Shown here in pieces: positions 1-8,478 of a stretch of DNA of 64,000 nt. The stretch's first letter is position 1. Each line of letters begins with the position of its first letter. The notes beneath the pieces are model-generated. The model was not told the origin of the DNA. It did no database searches and was given only the letters and a program-made list of their open reading frames with translations. Origin of the DNA: an uncultured Winogradskyella sp. (GTDB lineage Bacteria; Bacteroidota; Bacteroidia; Flavobacteriales; Flavobacteriaceae); the NCBI RefSeq assembly GCF_947501905.1, contig NZ_CANMXL010000002.1, positions 186,001 through 250,000 of the forward strand. The letters are read 5' to 3'. The position numbers were made by a program, and so were the translations under genes.

Positions 1-1622
1 TATGGTGTCATTGCCTTAAATTCAGCAGCGCATGTATCTACTAACTTATATACACGATTTATCTTAAGCTCTTTTCTTTTGTTATAAACTTGACTTTCTA
101 AACAACCCAACATATGTGCTATTTGCCTATCTCCATATCCTTTTTGTTTAGCTTCAAGCAATAACTCACGGTCTATATTTTCAATTTTATATGTTGAAAT
201 TTCCTTTTCTAGTTGAAATAGTTCTTCATACTGTTTCAAGTACCACATATCAATCTTAGTGATATCATGAATACGGCTTAAAGGAATTCCCATAGCAATG
301 GCATCGTAAATTACAAATACGCGGTCCCAACTTGCATAGGTTAATTTTTCAATAACTGTATCATAGTCTTTATAACCTTTACCATCAGCACCTAAGCCAT
401 TTCTTTTTATCTCTAATGATTGCGTTGCTTTATGAAGTGCCTCTTGAAAAGAGCGCCCTATTCCCATAACTTCTCCAACAGCCTTCATTTGAAGTCCTAA
501 TGTTCTATCAGAACCTTCGAACTTATCAAAATTCCAACGAGGAATCTTTACAATAACGTAATCTAATGTTGGCTCAAATAAAGCAGAAGTTGACTTTGTT
601 ATTTGATTATCTAACTCATCTAAAGTATAACCGAGTGCTAACTTAGCAGCAATTTTAGCGATTGGATATCCTGTTGCTTTACTTGCCAATGCTGAAGAAC
701 GTGATACACGTGGATTAATTTCTATCGCAATAATTTCCTCTTGATCATCTGGACTCACTGCAAACTGAACATTACATCCTCCAGCAAAATCACCGATACT
801 ACGCATCATGTGAATTGCCATATCACGCATTTTTTGCTGTGTTTTATCAGATAATGTCATTGCCGGTGCTACTGTAATAGAATCTCCCGTATGGATGCCC
901 ATTGGGTCCATGTTTTCTATAGTACAAATAATAACAACATTATCATTTTTGTCACGAAGTAGTTCTAATTCATATTCTTTCCAACCCATCATAGCCTTGT
1001 CTATCATGACTTCATGAATTGGTGATATCTCTAATCCTCTAGTTAATGCTTCATCAAATTCTGCTTCATCATATACAATTGAAGCTCCTGCCCCACCTAA
1101 AGTAAAGGAAGCTCTAATACATAAGGGAAAACCAAATTCTTGAGCAATTTCTTTTCCTTTTAAAAATGAAGTTGCAGTTTCTTGAGGAGCCATACCTACT
1201 CCAATCTCTAACATGAGTTCTCTAAACTTCTCTCTATCTTCAGTAATATTAATTGCATCAATATCTACACCAATAATATCAACACCAAAATCTTCCCAAA
1301 TCCCTTTTTCATCTGCCTCTATGCAAAGGTTTAATGCAGTTTGTCCACCCATTGTTGGTAAAACAGCATCAATATGTGGATGCTCCTTTAAAATCTGTAT
1401 AATTGATTTAGTAGTTAATGGTAAAAGGTAAACATGATCCGCCATCGTAGGATCAGTCATTATTGTTGCTGGGTTAGAGTTTATAAGAATGGTTTCAATT
1501 CCGTCTTCACGTAGAGAACGTAAAGCTTGAGAACCTGAGTAATCAAATTCGCAAGCTTGACCAATGACAATAGGTCCAGAACCAATAAGTAAAATAGATT
1601 TGATGTTTTTGTTTTTTGGCAT
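1..1622 (-). CDS. carB: Carbamoyl-phosphate synthase large subunit, N-terminal part (cut by window edge)
   Basis: Makes carbamoyl phosphate from ammonia, bicarbonate and two ATP for pyrimidine and arginine synthesis in the cytoplasm. The gene starts at the ATG at 1622-1620 and gives 540 complete codons before running off the window, roughly the first half of the protein. Seen: the N-terminal GSGPIVIGQACEFDYSG segment, the PTMGGQTALNL loop, an ATP-grasp domain at about residues 130-320 (ASFTLGGAGAS, EINPRVSRSSALASKATG) and the start of the oligomerisation domain. A TATTTTTG -7-like element on the minus strand lies at 1650-1643, just past the rpmH terminator, so carB probably has its own promoter. 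carA is not visible. Identity is secure. Confidence 0.96.
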   Translation of the reverse strand, partial: MPKNKNIKSILLIGSGPIVIGQACEFDYSGSQALRSLREDGIETILINSNPATIMTDPTMADHVYLLPLTTKSIIQILKEHPHIDAVLPTMGGQTALNLCIEADEKGIWEDFGVDIIGVDIDAINITEDREKFRELMLEIGVGMAPQETATSFLKGKEIAQEFGFPLCIRASFTLGGAGASIVYDEAEFDEALTRGLEISPIHEVMIDKAMMGWKEYELELLRDKNDNVVIICTIENMDPMGIHTGDSITVAPAMTLSDKTQQKMRDMAIHMMRSIGDFAGGCNVQFAVSPDDQEEIIAIEINPRVSRSSALASKATGYPIAKIAAKLALGYTLDELDNQITKSTSALFEPTLDYVIVKIPRWNFDKFEGSDRTLGLQMKAVGEVMGIGRSFQEALHKATQSLEIKRNGLGADGKGYKDYDTVIEKLTYASWDRVFVIYDAIAMGIPLSRIHDITKIDMWYLKQYEELFQLEKEISTYKIENIDRELLLEAKQKGYGDRQIAHMLGCLESQVYNKRKELKINRVYKLVDTCAAEFKAMTP

Positions 1623-1670
1623 GTTATTAGTTATTTGGTTTACAAAAATAAATATCGTTTGGGTACAAAA

Positions 1671-1698
1671 AAAGGCGTTACACCTAAGTAACGCCTTT
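1671..1698 (-). terminator. Intrinsic terminator of rpmH
   Basis: Perfect 11-bp stem (1671-1681 with 1688-1698) and a 6-base loop, followed on the minus strand by a run of T. It lies 24 bases past the rpmH stop and separates rpmH from carB. Confidence 0.88.
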
Positions 1699-1721
1699 AA
1701 AATATTAACAATTGTTAATCA

Positions 1722-1883
1722 TTATTTTTTATGTCTTAAATCTGAAGATACAGATAATCTTTTTCTTCCTTTAGCTCTACGACGTGCTAAGACTTTTCTA
1801 CCATTAGCAGAAGCCATTCTTTCTCTGAAACCATGTTTGTTCCTTCTCTTTCTTTTTGACGGTTGAAACGTTCTTTTCGGCAT
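1722..1883 (-). CDS. rpmH: 50S ribosomal protein L34
   Basis: Small basic protein of the large ribosomal subunit. It has 53 residues, begins [20 protein letters not shown] and ends in a basic tail, matching the family's usual 44-54 residues and its invariant KRTFQPS / HGFRxRM segments. The start is the ATG at 1883-1881. It stands alone between its own promoter (1946-1975) and a strong terminator, so it is a monocistronic unit. The gene is short and could easily be missed by a length cut-off. Confidence 0.97.
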   Translation of the reverse strand: MPKRTFQPSKRKRRNKHGFRERMASANGRKVLARRRAKGRKRLSVSSDLRHKK

Positions 1884-1945
1884 GTCTTATATATTTAAAA
1901 TCTTATATTATTATTGATATTTGGGTGCTATCCCAAAACTGCGTG

Positions 1946-1975
1946 CAAATATACAACAACTTTTTACTTTACCAA
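1946..1975 (-). promoter_or_regulatory. Promoter of rpmH
   Basis: Read leftward: TTG at 1975-1973, a 19-base spacer, then TATATTTG at 1953-1946. This fits the Bacteroidota primary sigma consensus (TTTG / TAnnTTTG). The predicted transcript start is about 55 bases before the ATG. Confidence 0.75.
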
Positions 1976-2009
1976 GCGTCAAATTAAAATAATTTTTAAT
2001 TGTTTTTCT

Positions 2010-2017
2010 TACCTTTG
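2010..2017 (+). promoter_or_regulatory. -7 element for the TPR-like membrane protein gene
   Basis: TACCTTTG, a full match to TAnnTTTG, 25 bases before the ATG at 2043. No TTG is seen at the expected -33 distance. Confidence 0.55.
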
Positions 2018-2042
2018 CCATCCGCAAATTATAACAATACAT

Positions 2043-2621
2043 ATGTTTAATAAAAATATAAAACTAGTCATTGCTGCAGCTATTATTGCGTTTGCAGTTT
2101 ATCAATTTACCGAAGGCGAAATAGGCAATGGTATCATGTATATACTACTATCATTGATATTCATTTTTTTATACTTTAAAAACGAAATGATTCTACTTGC
2201 TTTTTTAAGATTAAGAAAGCAAGATTTCCCAGGCGCAAAAAAGTGGTTAGACAAAATAAAAAATCCTAAAGGTGCTTTGGTTAAAAAACAACAAGGCTAT
2301 TTAAATTACCTATACGGTGTTATGGTTTCGCAGACCAATATGAATGAAGCTGAAAAATATTTCAAAAAAGCCATTAATCTTGGTCTTTCTATGGACCATG
2401 ATTTAGCGATGGCAAAATTAAATTTAGCAGGAATTGCTTTTAGTAAACGTAGAAAGCAAGAAGCGCAAAAACTATTAGCTGAAGCTCAGAAATTGGATAA
2501 ACGTGATATGCTAGCTGACCAAATAAAGATGATGAAACAGCAAATGAAAAAAGCTGCTATCCCAAAACAACAATACGGACAACCAACGTCGTCAAGACAA
2601 AATAGACGTAGTAGACGATAA
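2043..2621 (+). CDS. Membrane protein with TPR-like C-terminal domain, unknown function
   Basis: 192 residues from the ATG at 2043, which lies right after a TACCTTTG -7 element; the reading frame stays open upstream to 1914 but that part would precede the promoter. Residues 5-22 and 29-46 are hydrophobic and probably form a membrane hairpin. The rest is helical and basic with tetratricopeptide-like pairs (YLYGVMVSQTNMNEAEKYFKKAINLG, here given only in outline at about residues 100-150) and an Arg/Gln-rich tail. Similar short membrane-TPR proteins occur in flavobacteria without assigned function. It is divergent from rpmH and convergent with the transglycosylase gene. Confidence 0.8.
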   Translation: MFNKNIKLVIAAAIIAFAVYQFTEGEIGNGIMYILLSLIFIFLYFKNEMILLAFLRLRKQDFPGAKKWLDKIKNPKGALVKKQQGYLNYLYGVMVSQTNMNEAEKYFKKAINLGLSMDHDLAMAKLNLAGIAFSKRRKQEAQKLLAEAQKLDKRDMLADQIKMMKQQMKKAAIPKQQYGQPTSSRQNRRSRR

Positions 2622-2623
2622 AT

Positions 2624-2654
2624 AAAAAGCTCAATTCTAAGAATTGAGCTTTTT
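2624..2654. terminator. Bidirectional terminator
   Basis: Perfect 14-bp stem (2624-2637 with 2641-2654), 3-base loop, A-run on the left and T-run on the right. It lies between two convergent genes and should serve both. Confidence 0.9.
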
Positions 2655-2657
2655 ATT

Positions 2658-3587
2658 TTACTTATAATATCCTTCTTTAGGGATTTCTATAGTATATAAT
2701 TTTCTCGATTTATTATTTAAGTGTTTCTCTCTTAACCAAGGGTTATGAATTTTTAGAATCTTATAATTAATCCCAAAACGTTTAGCAAATTGCGAGAAAT
2801 CTGTAACTGCTGTATCAACTTCAACCTTATAAGTAGGGATATAACTATATAAATCACTTTTATTGAAATTGAAGCCATACTTAGATGGATTATTCATAAT
2901 TTCTTTCAAGGCTAAAATCCTAAAAACATATCTCTCGGTTTCATCTGGCAATAGCGCATCATAATAACTATCAACCTGTTGTGCTTTAAGACGTTTAGAT
3001 ACACCATAAATTCCTGCGTTATATGAAGCAGCAGCTAAAGTCCAACTCCCAAAACGTTCTTTTGCCTTCTTCAAATATTCTGCTGCAACTTTTGTCGATT
3101 TTTCTATGTGATAACGCTCATCAACATTTTTGTTTATTTCCAACCCATATTCTTTACCTGTTTCACGCATAAAATGCCACATTCCTGCAGCTCCAGCACT
3201 AGAAGTTTCATCAATAAATCCACTTTCCGCCAAAGCTAAAAATTTAAAGTCGTCCGGTATATTATGCTTTTCAAGTAATGGTTCTAATAAAGGAAAATAT
3301 TTTTGAGCTCGTTTTAATAAAAGTAACCCATTAGATTGCCAATATGTATTTACCAAAAGTTCCCTATCCATACGTTCATAGATGTCTGGATTCTCAATAG
3401 GAACTGATTCGCCTGCAAAGTTTAAACCTTCTGGCATTTCTAGTGCATATATATTGTAATCATTAACTAATGGAGTCTTTTTCTCTATCATCACTTCATC
3501 TGAAGGTGCTTTCTGCATACCAAAAATGAAGAAACCAGAAACGGCAACTAAACCTATTATCGAAAGTATGTTTTTAATAATTTTCAT
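2658..3587 (-). CDS. Lytic transglycosylase (SLT / GH23 family), exported
   Basis: Cleaves peptidoglycan glycan strands to 1,6-anhydro products at the cell envelope. 309 residues from the ATG at 3587-3585. A longer reading from a TTG at 3635 is unlikely because it would overlap the upstream gene's stop. Residues 1-24 are a signal peptide or anchor. The catalytic motif is ALAESGF with Glu121, followed by AGAAGMWHFM (131-140) and ASYNAG (187-192), the three classical SLT signatures. No LysM domain is seen, although the C-terminus (IPTYKVEVDTAVTDFSQFA) resembles the linker to one. It lies directly downstream of an alpha/beta hydrolase gene with a 44-base gap. Confidence 0.9.
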   Translation of the reverse strand: MKIIKNILSIIGLVAVSGFFIFGMQKAPSDEVMIEKKTPLVNDYNIYALEMPEGLNFAGESVPIENPDIYERMDRELLVNTYWQSNGLLLLKRAQKYFPLLEPLLEKHNIPDDFKFLALAESGFIDETSSAGAAGMWHFMRETGKEYGLEINKNVDERYHIEKSTKVAAEYLKKAKERFGSWTLAAASYNAGIYGVSKRLKAQQVDSYYDALLPDETERYVFRILALKEIMNNPSKYGFNFNKSDLYSYIPTYKVEVDTAVTDFSQFAKRFGINYKILKIHNPWLREKHLNNKSRKLYTIEIPKEGYYK

Positions 3588-3631
3588 AAGAATTTCTTTT
3601 GTTTTAAATGTATTAAATAAACTACTGTTTA

Positions 3632-4300
3632 TCAAGCTTCTTGCAATATAAGTTTTGGTAAATTTTCGTTAAACCACTTATATTTATTTATAATCATAAT
3701 ATGTGTACCGCCTTTAATAATAATACAATTACCATCAGTTGAATGAGGAAAAACGAAGTCTTTATCACCATGGATATAGATAGCTTGACTATTAGGAGCC
3801 TCTTGATTCCAACAAACAACTTCCTTAATGGCCCAATCCAAATACACCTTATCGTTAACTGAAAGATATTTTTTATAGAGTTCTACACGCTTTTTAATGG
3901 TTTCTCCAAAAGCATATTTTGCCAATAAATCTACATTACTAACAAGTTGAGTAGGCAATATTTTATAAGCTTTTGTGTACTTCAAAAGCTTTAATCGCTT
4001 AGGGAGCTCATGATGTGATTTTACACTAGACACAACAAAAAGCTTTCGTAAAGACATATGTTTACTCATTTCTTGAACCAATATACCACCAAAAGAAACA
4101 CCTAAAAGCACAGGATTAACATGTGCAATATCCTCAATCATACGCTTAGCGTAAGACTCAAGAGATTCATTCTTAATTGGTATCTTCCACTCTAACCAAT
4201 GTATTTCAAATTGATCCTCAGGCAATCTAATGTGTTCAAAAATAGAAGGATTAGCAGCCATTCCTGGCATTAAATACACATGTATCATTTGATTCTTCAT
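3632..4300 (-). CDS. Alpha/beta hydrolase
   Basis: 222 residues, cytoplasmic, substrate unknown. Seen: a nucleophile elbow GVSFGG at about residues 67-72 (Ser69), an acid residue in HGDKDFVFP, and a late His in GGTHIMI, giving a complete Ser-Asp-His triad. The start is the ATG at 4300-4298; a second in-frame ATG four codons later is also possible. It is followed by the transglycosylase gene on the same strand. A TAGATTTG -7 element at 4430-4423 probably drives both. The YheT/esterase-like length fits a small single-domain hydrolase; no lid domain can be named. Confidence 0.85.
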   Translation of the reverse strand: MKNQMIHVYLMPGMAANPSIFEHIRLPEDQFEIHWLEWKIPIKNESLESYAKRMIEDIAHVNPVLLGVSFGGILVQEMSKHMSLRKLFVVSSVKSHHELPKRLKLLKYTKAYKILPTQLVSNVDLLAKYAFGETIKKRVELYKKYLSVNDKVYLDWAIKEVVCWNQEAPNSQAIYIHGDKDFVFPHSTDGNCIIIKGGTHIMIINKYKWFNENLPKLILQEA

Positions 4301-4391
4301 CTTAATATTAAAATCCTAAGATTATTAATTAAATATCATAAAAAATAAATAGTTAAACACCTGCTATAGTGCTATTTAACACATATTCTCC

Positions 4392-4420
4392 TTGAAAGTG
4401 CTATATTTTTTGTACATTTG
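4392..4420 (+). promoter_or_regulatory. Promoter of the small GNAT gene
   Basis: TTG at 4392-4394, an 18-base spacer and TACATTTG at 4413-4420, matching the Bacteroidota promoter consensus. The predicted 5' leader is about 57 bases. Confidence 0.7.
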
Positions 4421-4422
4421 CA

Positions 4423-4430
4423 CAAATCTA
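4423..4430 (-). promoter_or_regulatory. -7 element for the hydrolase-transglycosylase unit
   Basis: Minus-strand TAGATTTG, two bases away from the opposing plus-strand TACATTTG, so the two -7 elements face each other. No TTG is seen at the usual distance. Confidence 0.5.
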
Positions 4431-4483
4431 TCGAAAATATAGAATCTACCCTAGCCAACCGCTAATTTAAAACACAAAAGATT

Positions 4484-4780
4484 ATGACAGAGACCGCTGA
4501 GTTAATTGACAATGAATTCTTACGTCAATTTGAATTAAAGGTTGAAAATGAAATGGCAGTTATTGAATACTCTTTGCAAGAACGCAAGATATTTTTAACT
4601 AAACTTATTATCCCCGAAACTATTAGAACTAGAGAATTTGAGCTTGAGTTTATTGATTTGGTGTTTAGCAACATTAAAGAACGTAACATCTGTGTGGTGC
4701 CAACAAGCCCAGAAATAGCTAAATTTGTTAGAGCTAATAGAAAATACAAACGTATGTTGCCTGTAGGTATAAGAATATAG
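4484..4780 (+). CDS. Small GNAT-family N-acetyltransferase (COG2388-like)
   Basis: 98 residues. The central strand-rich segment (FLTKLIIPETIRTREFELEFIDLVFSN is its span at about residues 39-65) and the following VVPTSPEIAKFVRANRKYKRML resemble the short stand-alone Gcn5-like acetyltransferases of about 90-100 residues, in which acetyl-CoA is bound by the segment before the last helix. The substrate is not known. It is monocistronic: its own promoter lies at 4392-4420 and a terminator at 4800-4825. The family call rests on overall pattern rather than an invariant motif. Confidence 0.75.
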   Translation: MTETAELIDNEFLRQFELKVENEMAVIEYSLQERKIFLTKLIIPETIRTREFELEFIDLVFSNIKERNICVVPTSPEIAKFVRANRKYKRMLPVGIRI

Positions 4781-4799
4781 ATAATACATAACCTTTAAC

Positions 4800-4825
4800 A
4801 AAACCGAAGCAAATGCTTTGGTTTT
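4800..4825 (+). terminator. Intrinsic terminator of the small GNAT gene
   Basis: 11-bp stem (4800-4810 with 4815-4825) with one G-U pair, 4-base loop, followed by Ts. It also lies 17 bases past the stop of the convergent lipoprotein gene. Confidence 0.8.
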
Positions 4826-4841
4826 TTGTTTTTATATAACT

Positions 4842-5333
4842 TTACTCTTTTATATAGCTTAAAACCAAATCTTTGGTTTCAATAACTTCAGTAAAGTCTA
4901 TATTATAAATATTTATAGCATCTTCAAAAACTCGTGTCAATTGCTTACCGCTAAAATGGTACTCTTCTCCATTTGGCTCTATTATTACTTTATCATCTAA
5001 AACCTTAAAATTCGTTGCAAAACCTATACTTCCTTTATTACATTCTACATCGAAGACATACTTATCTCCATTCTTAGAAATTTTTACTGTCGGATTATAG
5101 GTGTTAATAGCATTTATAGTTCCATTTTTAAAAATGGTTAACATTTCCTTATTCTCACAGCTGGCTTCATCGAGTAGATTAGAACTCTTAATAGTATCAT
5201 TATCTAGGTCCATTTCTATATCTATGTGCCAAGAAGATAACTTCCATTCTCCTAATAGAGGATTCTCATCTTCACAGGAAGCATTCATGAAAATGGTTAA
5301 GAGAACAAGAATAGTTTTTAGAGTGCTTTTCAT
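4842..5333 (-). CDS. Lipocalin-like lipoprotein, unknown function
   Basis: 163 residues. Signal peptide with lipobox NASC and lipidated Cys20. The mature part begins DENPLLGEWKLSS, the opening typical of Bacteroidota lipocalin-like lipoproteins, and is predicted to be mostly beta strand. It would be anchored to a membrane facing the periplasm or outside. A minus-strand TAGATTTG at 5381-5374, inside the last codons of mtaB, gives it its own promoter. I cannot assign a ligand. Confidence 0.82.
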   Translation of the reverse strand: MKSTLKTILVLLTIFMNASCEDENPLLGEWKLSSWHIDIEMDLDNDTIKSSNLLDEASCENKEMLTIFKNGTINAINTYNPTVKISKNGDKYVFDVECNKGSIGFATNFKVLDDKVIIEPNGEEYHFSGKQLTRVFEDAINIYNIDFTEVIETKDLVLSYIKE

Positions 5334-5373
5334 AGTATTGAAAACCAGTATGTAGTTTATTAATAATCCCGGG

Positions 5374-5381
5374 CAAATCTA
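5374..5381 (-). promoter_or_regulatory. -7 element for the lipocalin-like lipoprotein gene
   Basis: Minus-strand TAGATTTG overlapping the mtaB stop codon (5381-5379), 41 bases before the lipoprotein ATG. Confidence 0.5.
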
Positions 5382-6698
5382 GTTTTTAAAATCGAAACGG
5401 ACTAGTCCATCATCATCAATTTTAGTAAGCTTTATTTTATGAATGGTATTCACTAATTCTGGATTCCATGGTGCTTTTACCTTGACATAGTTTTCAGTAA
5501 ATCCATGAATATAGCCTTCTTTATTTTCTCCTTCAAATAAAACTGTAGACTCAGTCCCTAACTGACTTTCATAAAAAGCACGACGTTTTTTTACAGAAAG
5601 GCCGCGTAACATTTTACTTCGTTTTGCTCTAATATTTTTTGGTACAACGCCTTCATAATTTGCAGCTTCGGTATTGTCACGTTCAGAATATGTAAATACG
5701 TGCAAGTATGAAATATCTAATTCACTTAGGTAATTATAAGTATCTAAAAATAAGTCATCTGTTTCGCCTGGAAAACCAACAATAACATCCACCCCAATAC
5801 ATGCATGAGGCATGACTTCTTTTATTTTTGAAACTCTATCCGTATATAGTTCGCTCATGTAGCGGCGTTTCATTTTTTTAAGTAATACATTACTACCGCT
5901 TTGCAATGGGATGTGAAAGTGTGGTACAAACGCTCTGGATTTTGAAACCAAATCAATAGTTTCATTTTTTAAGAGATTCGGTTCTATTGATGAAATTCTT
6001 AAACGCTCTATTCCTTCGACCTTATCTAATTTGGAAACTAGGTCTAAAAAAGTATGTTCGTGTTTTTTGTTGCCAAACTCACCTTTACCATAATCACCAA
6101 TATTAACACCCGTTAATACAATTTCTTTTATTCCTTTTTGAGATATTTCCTTAGCATTATTAAGTACATTTCGCATGGTATCACTTCGAGAAATCCCTCT
6201 AGCTAATGGAATTGTACAATACGTACATTTATAATCACATCCATCTTGTACTTTTAAAAACGCGCGTGTTCTATCGCCTATTGAGTAACTACCCACATAG
6301 AAATCTGCTTCTTCAATTTCGCAAGAATGGACTTCTCCAAAGTCATTTTTGGATAGGTCATTGATATAGTCAGTAATTTTGAATTTTTCTGTTGCTCCAA
6401 GTACTAAATCTACGCCATCAACCTCAGCTAATTCTTCAGGCTTTAACTGAGCATAGCAGCCTACAGCTGCAACAAACGCGTCTGCATTTGCCTTTTGCGC
6501 TTGCTTAACTATTGTTTTAAAACGCTTATCTGCATTTTCTGTGACAGAACATGTGTTTATAACATAGATATCTGCTTTTTCTTTAAACTCTACTCTATCA
6601 AATCCTTCATCATTGAAGTTTCGGGCTATCGTAGAAGTTTCTGAAAAATTTAGTTTACAGCCTAAAGTATAAAAGGCAACTTTTTTTCTAGCGTTCAT
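5379..6698 (-). CDS. mtaB: tRNA t6A37 methylthiotransferase MtaB
   Basis: Radical SAM enzyme that adds a methylthio group to N6-threonylcarbamoyladenosine at position 37 of tRNA. 439 residues from the ATG at 6698-6696. N-terminal UPF0004 domain with cluster ligands Cys14 (TLGCKLNFSE), Cys50 (NTCSVTENAD) and Cys81 (VGCYAQL). The radical SAM motif CDYKCTYC supplies Cys154, Cys158 and Cys161. A C-terminal TRAM-like domain follows. The frame stays open upstream to a TTG at 6794, but the family starts near MNARKKVAFYTLGCK and this is the only ATG. A minus-strand -7 element lies at 6820-6813. Confidence 0.94.
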   Translation of the reverse strand: MNARKKVAFYTLGCKLNFSETSTIARNFNDEGFDRVEFKEKADIYVINTCSVTENADKRFKTIVKQAQKANADAFVAAVGCYAQLKPEELAEVDGVDLVLGATEKFKITDYINDLSKNDFGEVHSCEIEEADFYVGSYSIGDRTRAFLKVQDGCDYKCTYCTIPLARGISRSDTMRNVLNNAKEISQKGIKEIVLTGVNIGDYGKGEFGNKKHEHTFLDLVSKLDKVEGIERLRISSIEPNLLKNETIDLVSKSRAFVPHFHIPLQSGSNVLLKKMKRRYMSELYTDRVSKIKEVMPHACIGVDVIVGFPGETDDLFLDTYNYLSELDISYLHVFTYSERDNTEAANYEGVVPKNIRAKRSKMLRGLSVKKRRAFYESQLGTESTVLFEGENKEGYIHGFTENYVKVKAPWNPELVNTIHKIKLTKIDDDGLVRFDFKN

Positions 6699-6812
6699 TC
6701 TTGTATTTTTACTCGATAATCGAGTTTTATATTTAAAAGCTTTTGTAAGTTTTGTAAAGTCTTTTCCTTTATCAATAACTTTAGTTAGCTTCAAAAGTTT
6801 ATTTCAAGGCCA

Positions 6813-6820
6813 CAAATTTA
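6813..6820 (-). promoter_or_regulatory. -7 element for mtaB
   Basis: Minus-strand TAAATTTG, full match to TAnnTTTG, about 115 bases before the mtaB ATG. No -33 TTG at the standard distance. Confidence 0.5.
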
Positions 6821-6835
6821 CAACTAATACACAAA

Positions 6836-8473
6836 ATGCTAAAACAAATATTAGGCTTTACTTCTCACAAAACCAGTAAAATAATTTTTGTTTTACTATT
6901 AGTTTTGATTTCTTCCTGTTCAAAAAATAAATCATCTGTTAAAGACCACTTAGTCTTTAGATATAACGAGCACCGTAATATAAGCTCGCTTGACCCCGCA
7001 TTTTCAAAAGATTTAGCAGACATATGGGGTACAAATCAACTTTTTAATGGTCTAGTACAAATGGATGATGCGCTTAATGTAAAACCAGCTATAGCAGAAT
7101 CTTGGCAAGTTACAGATAGTGCAAAAACCTATACATTTAACTTAAAGAAAGGTGTATACTTCCATAAACATTCTCTTTTTGGAAGTGACTCTACAAGAAC
7201 AGTTAAGGCTTCTGATTTTGAATATAGTTTCAATAGACTAAAAGATAAAAAAATAGCATCTCCTGGAAGCTGGACTCTAAACAAGGTGGACAACTTTTAT
7301 GCTAAAAATGATACGACTTTTATTATAAAACTCAAGCAACCGTTTCCAGCATTTTTAGGGTTATTGACTATGAAATACTGCTCTGTTGTTCCTAAAGAGA
7401 TTGTTGAACATTACGGTTCTGATTTTAGGTCAAATCCGATTGGTACAGGACCATTTACATTTAAACGGTGGGAAGAAAACATTAAATTAGTTTTGAGACG
7501 AAACCAAAACTATTTTGAAAGTACACCCGATGGAACCCAATTACCATATCTTGAAGCTGTAGCTGTTACTTTTTTGCCAGATAAGCAAAGTGAGTTTTTA
7601 CAATTTGCACAAGGAAATATTGATTTTGTATCTGGCTTAGATGCTTCATACAAAGATGAAATACTGACTTCAAAAGGCACTTTAAAGGATAATTACTCAA
7701 GTGATGTAAACATGATTCGTGGTCCATATTTAAATACTGAATATCTAGGTTTTTTTATGGAAAGTGATTTAAGTGAAGTACAATCTCAAAAAATCAGACA
7801 AGTTGTAAACTTAGGTTTTAACCGTAAAAAGATGATTACTTATTTACGCAATGGCATTGGAATTCCTGCAAATGGCGGATTTATACCAAAAGGTTTACCA
7901 GGTTATAACAACACTATAGGTTATAGTTACAATCCAGAAAAAGCAAGAGTATTACTCAATGAGTTTAAAAAAGAAACAAACATAACTTCTCCAAAAGTAA
8001 CATTGACAACTACTAGTAATTACCTAAACTTTTGTGAATATATCCAGAGAGAGCTCCAAAAAATAGGGTTAGACATTACAGTAGATGTAATTCCTGCATC
8101 TAGTTTAAAGGATCTTAAGGCTAATGGTCAACTAGATTTTTTTAGAGCTAGTTGGATTGCCGATTATCCTGATGCTGAGAATTATTTATCACTCTATTAC
8201 AGTAAAAATTTTGCACCTAATGGTCCAAATTACACACATTTTAAGAACAGTGTTTTCGACAATTTATATGAGCAATCCTATTTAGAAACTAATACAGAAG
8301 AGCGCACTAAGCTCTATACAAAAATGGATAGTTTAGTTATGCAATCTGCACCTATTATTCCTTTGTTCTACGATGAAGTAGTAAGGTTTACCAGAAAAAA
8401 TGTAAAAGGTTTAGGTATCAATGCTACCAACTTACTAGACCTTAAAACTGTAAAAAAGGCTAAAATTCAATAG
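6836..8473 (+). CDS. ABC transporter substrate-binding lipoprotein (peptide-binding family 5)
   Basis: 545 residues. Lipobox ISSC with Cys28, then a complete SBP_bac_5 fold of usual length: NISSLDPAFSKD near the N-terminus, a central IGTGPFTFKRWEENIKLVL segment, and a C-terminal half with LDFFRASWIADYPDAENYL, the typical DppA/OppA landmark. It would bind peptides or similar ligands outside the inner membrane and hand them to an ABC permease. No permease or ATPase genes of this system are adjacent, so it works with distant partners or acts alone. It is convergent with the GlmU-like gene, with only five bases between stop codons and no hairpin. Confidence 0.9.
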   Translation: MLKQILGFTSHKTSKIIFVLLLVLISSCSKNKSSVKDHLVFRYNEHRNISSLDPAFSKDLADIWGTNQLFNGLVQMDDALNVKPAIAESWQVTDSAKTYTFNLKKGVYFHKHSLFGSDSTRTVKASDFEYSFNRLKDKKIASPGSWTLNKVDNFYAKNDTTFIIKLKQPFPAFLGLLTMKYCSVVPKEIVEHYGSDFRSNPIGTGPFTFKRWEENIKLVLRRNQNYFESTPDGTQLPYLEAVAVTFLPDKQSEFLQFAQGNIDFVSGLDASYKDEILTSKGTLKDNYSSDVNMIRGPYLNTEYLGFFMESDLSEVQSQKIRQVVNLGFNRKKMITYLRNGIGIPANGGFIPKGLPGYNNTIGYSYNPEKARVLLNEFKKETNITSPKVTLTTTSNYLNFCEYIQRELQKIGLDITVDVIPASSLKDLKANGQLDFFRASWIADYPDAENYLSLYYSKNFAPNGPNYTHFKNSVFDNLYEQSYLETNTEERTKLYTKMDSLVMQSAPIIPLFYDEVVRFTRKNVKGLGINATNLLDLKTVKKAKIQ

Positions 8474-8478
8474 AATAC

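Noticed and set aside
1213..1431. 72-codon plus-strand frame opposite carB
   Set aside because: Reverse strand of the carB carboxyphosphate domain; no domain of its own.
3588..3635. Longer N-terminus for the lytic transglycosylase from a TTG
   Set aside because: The extension overlaps the upstream hydrolase stop and would hide the signal peptide; the ATG at 3587-3585 gives a normal exported protein.
6699..6794. Longer N-terminus for mtaB from a TTG
   Set aside because: The family begins at the conserved TLGCKLNFSE region shortly after the ATG at 6698; the extension is Lys/Thr-rich with no domain.
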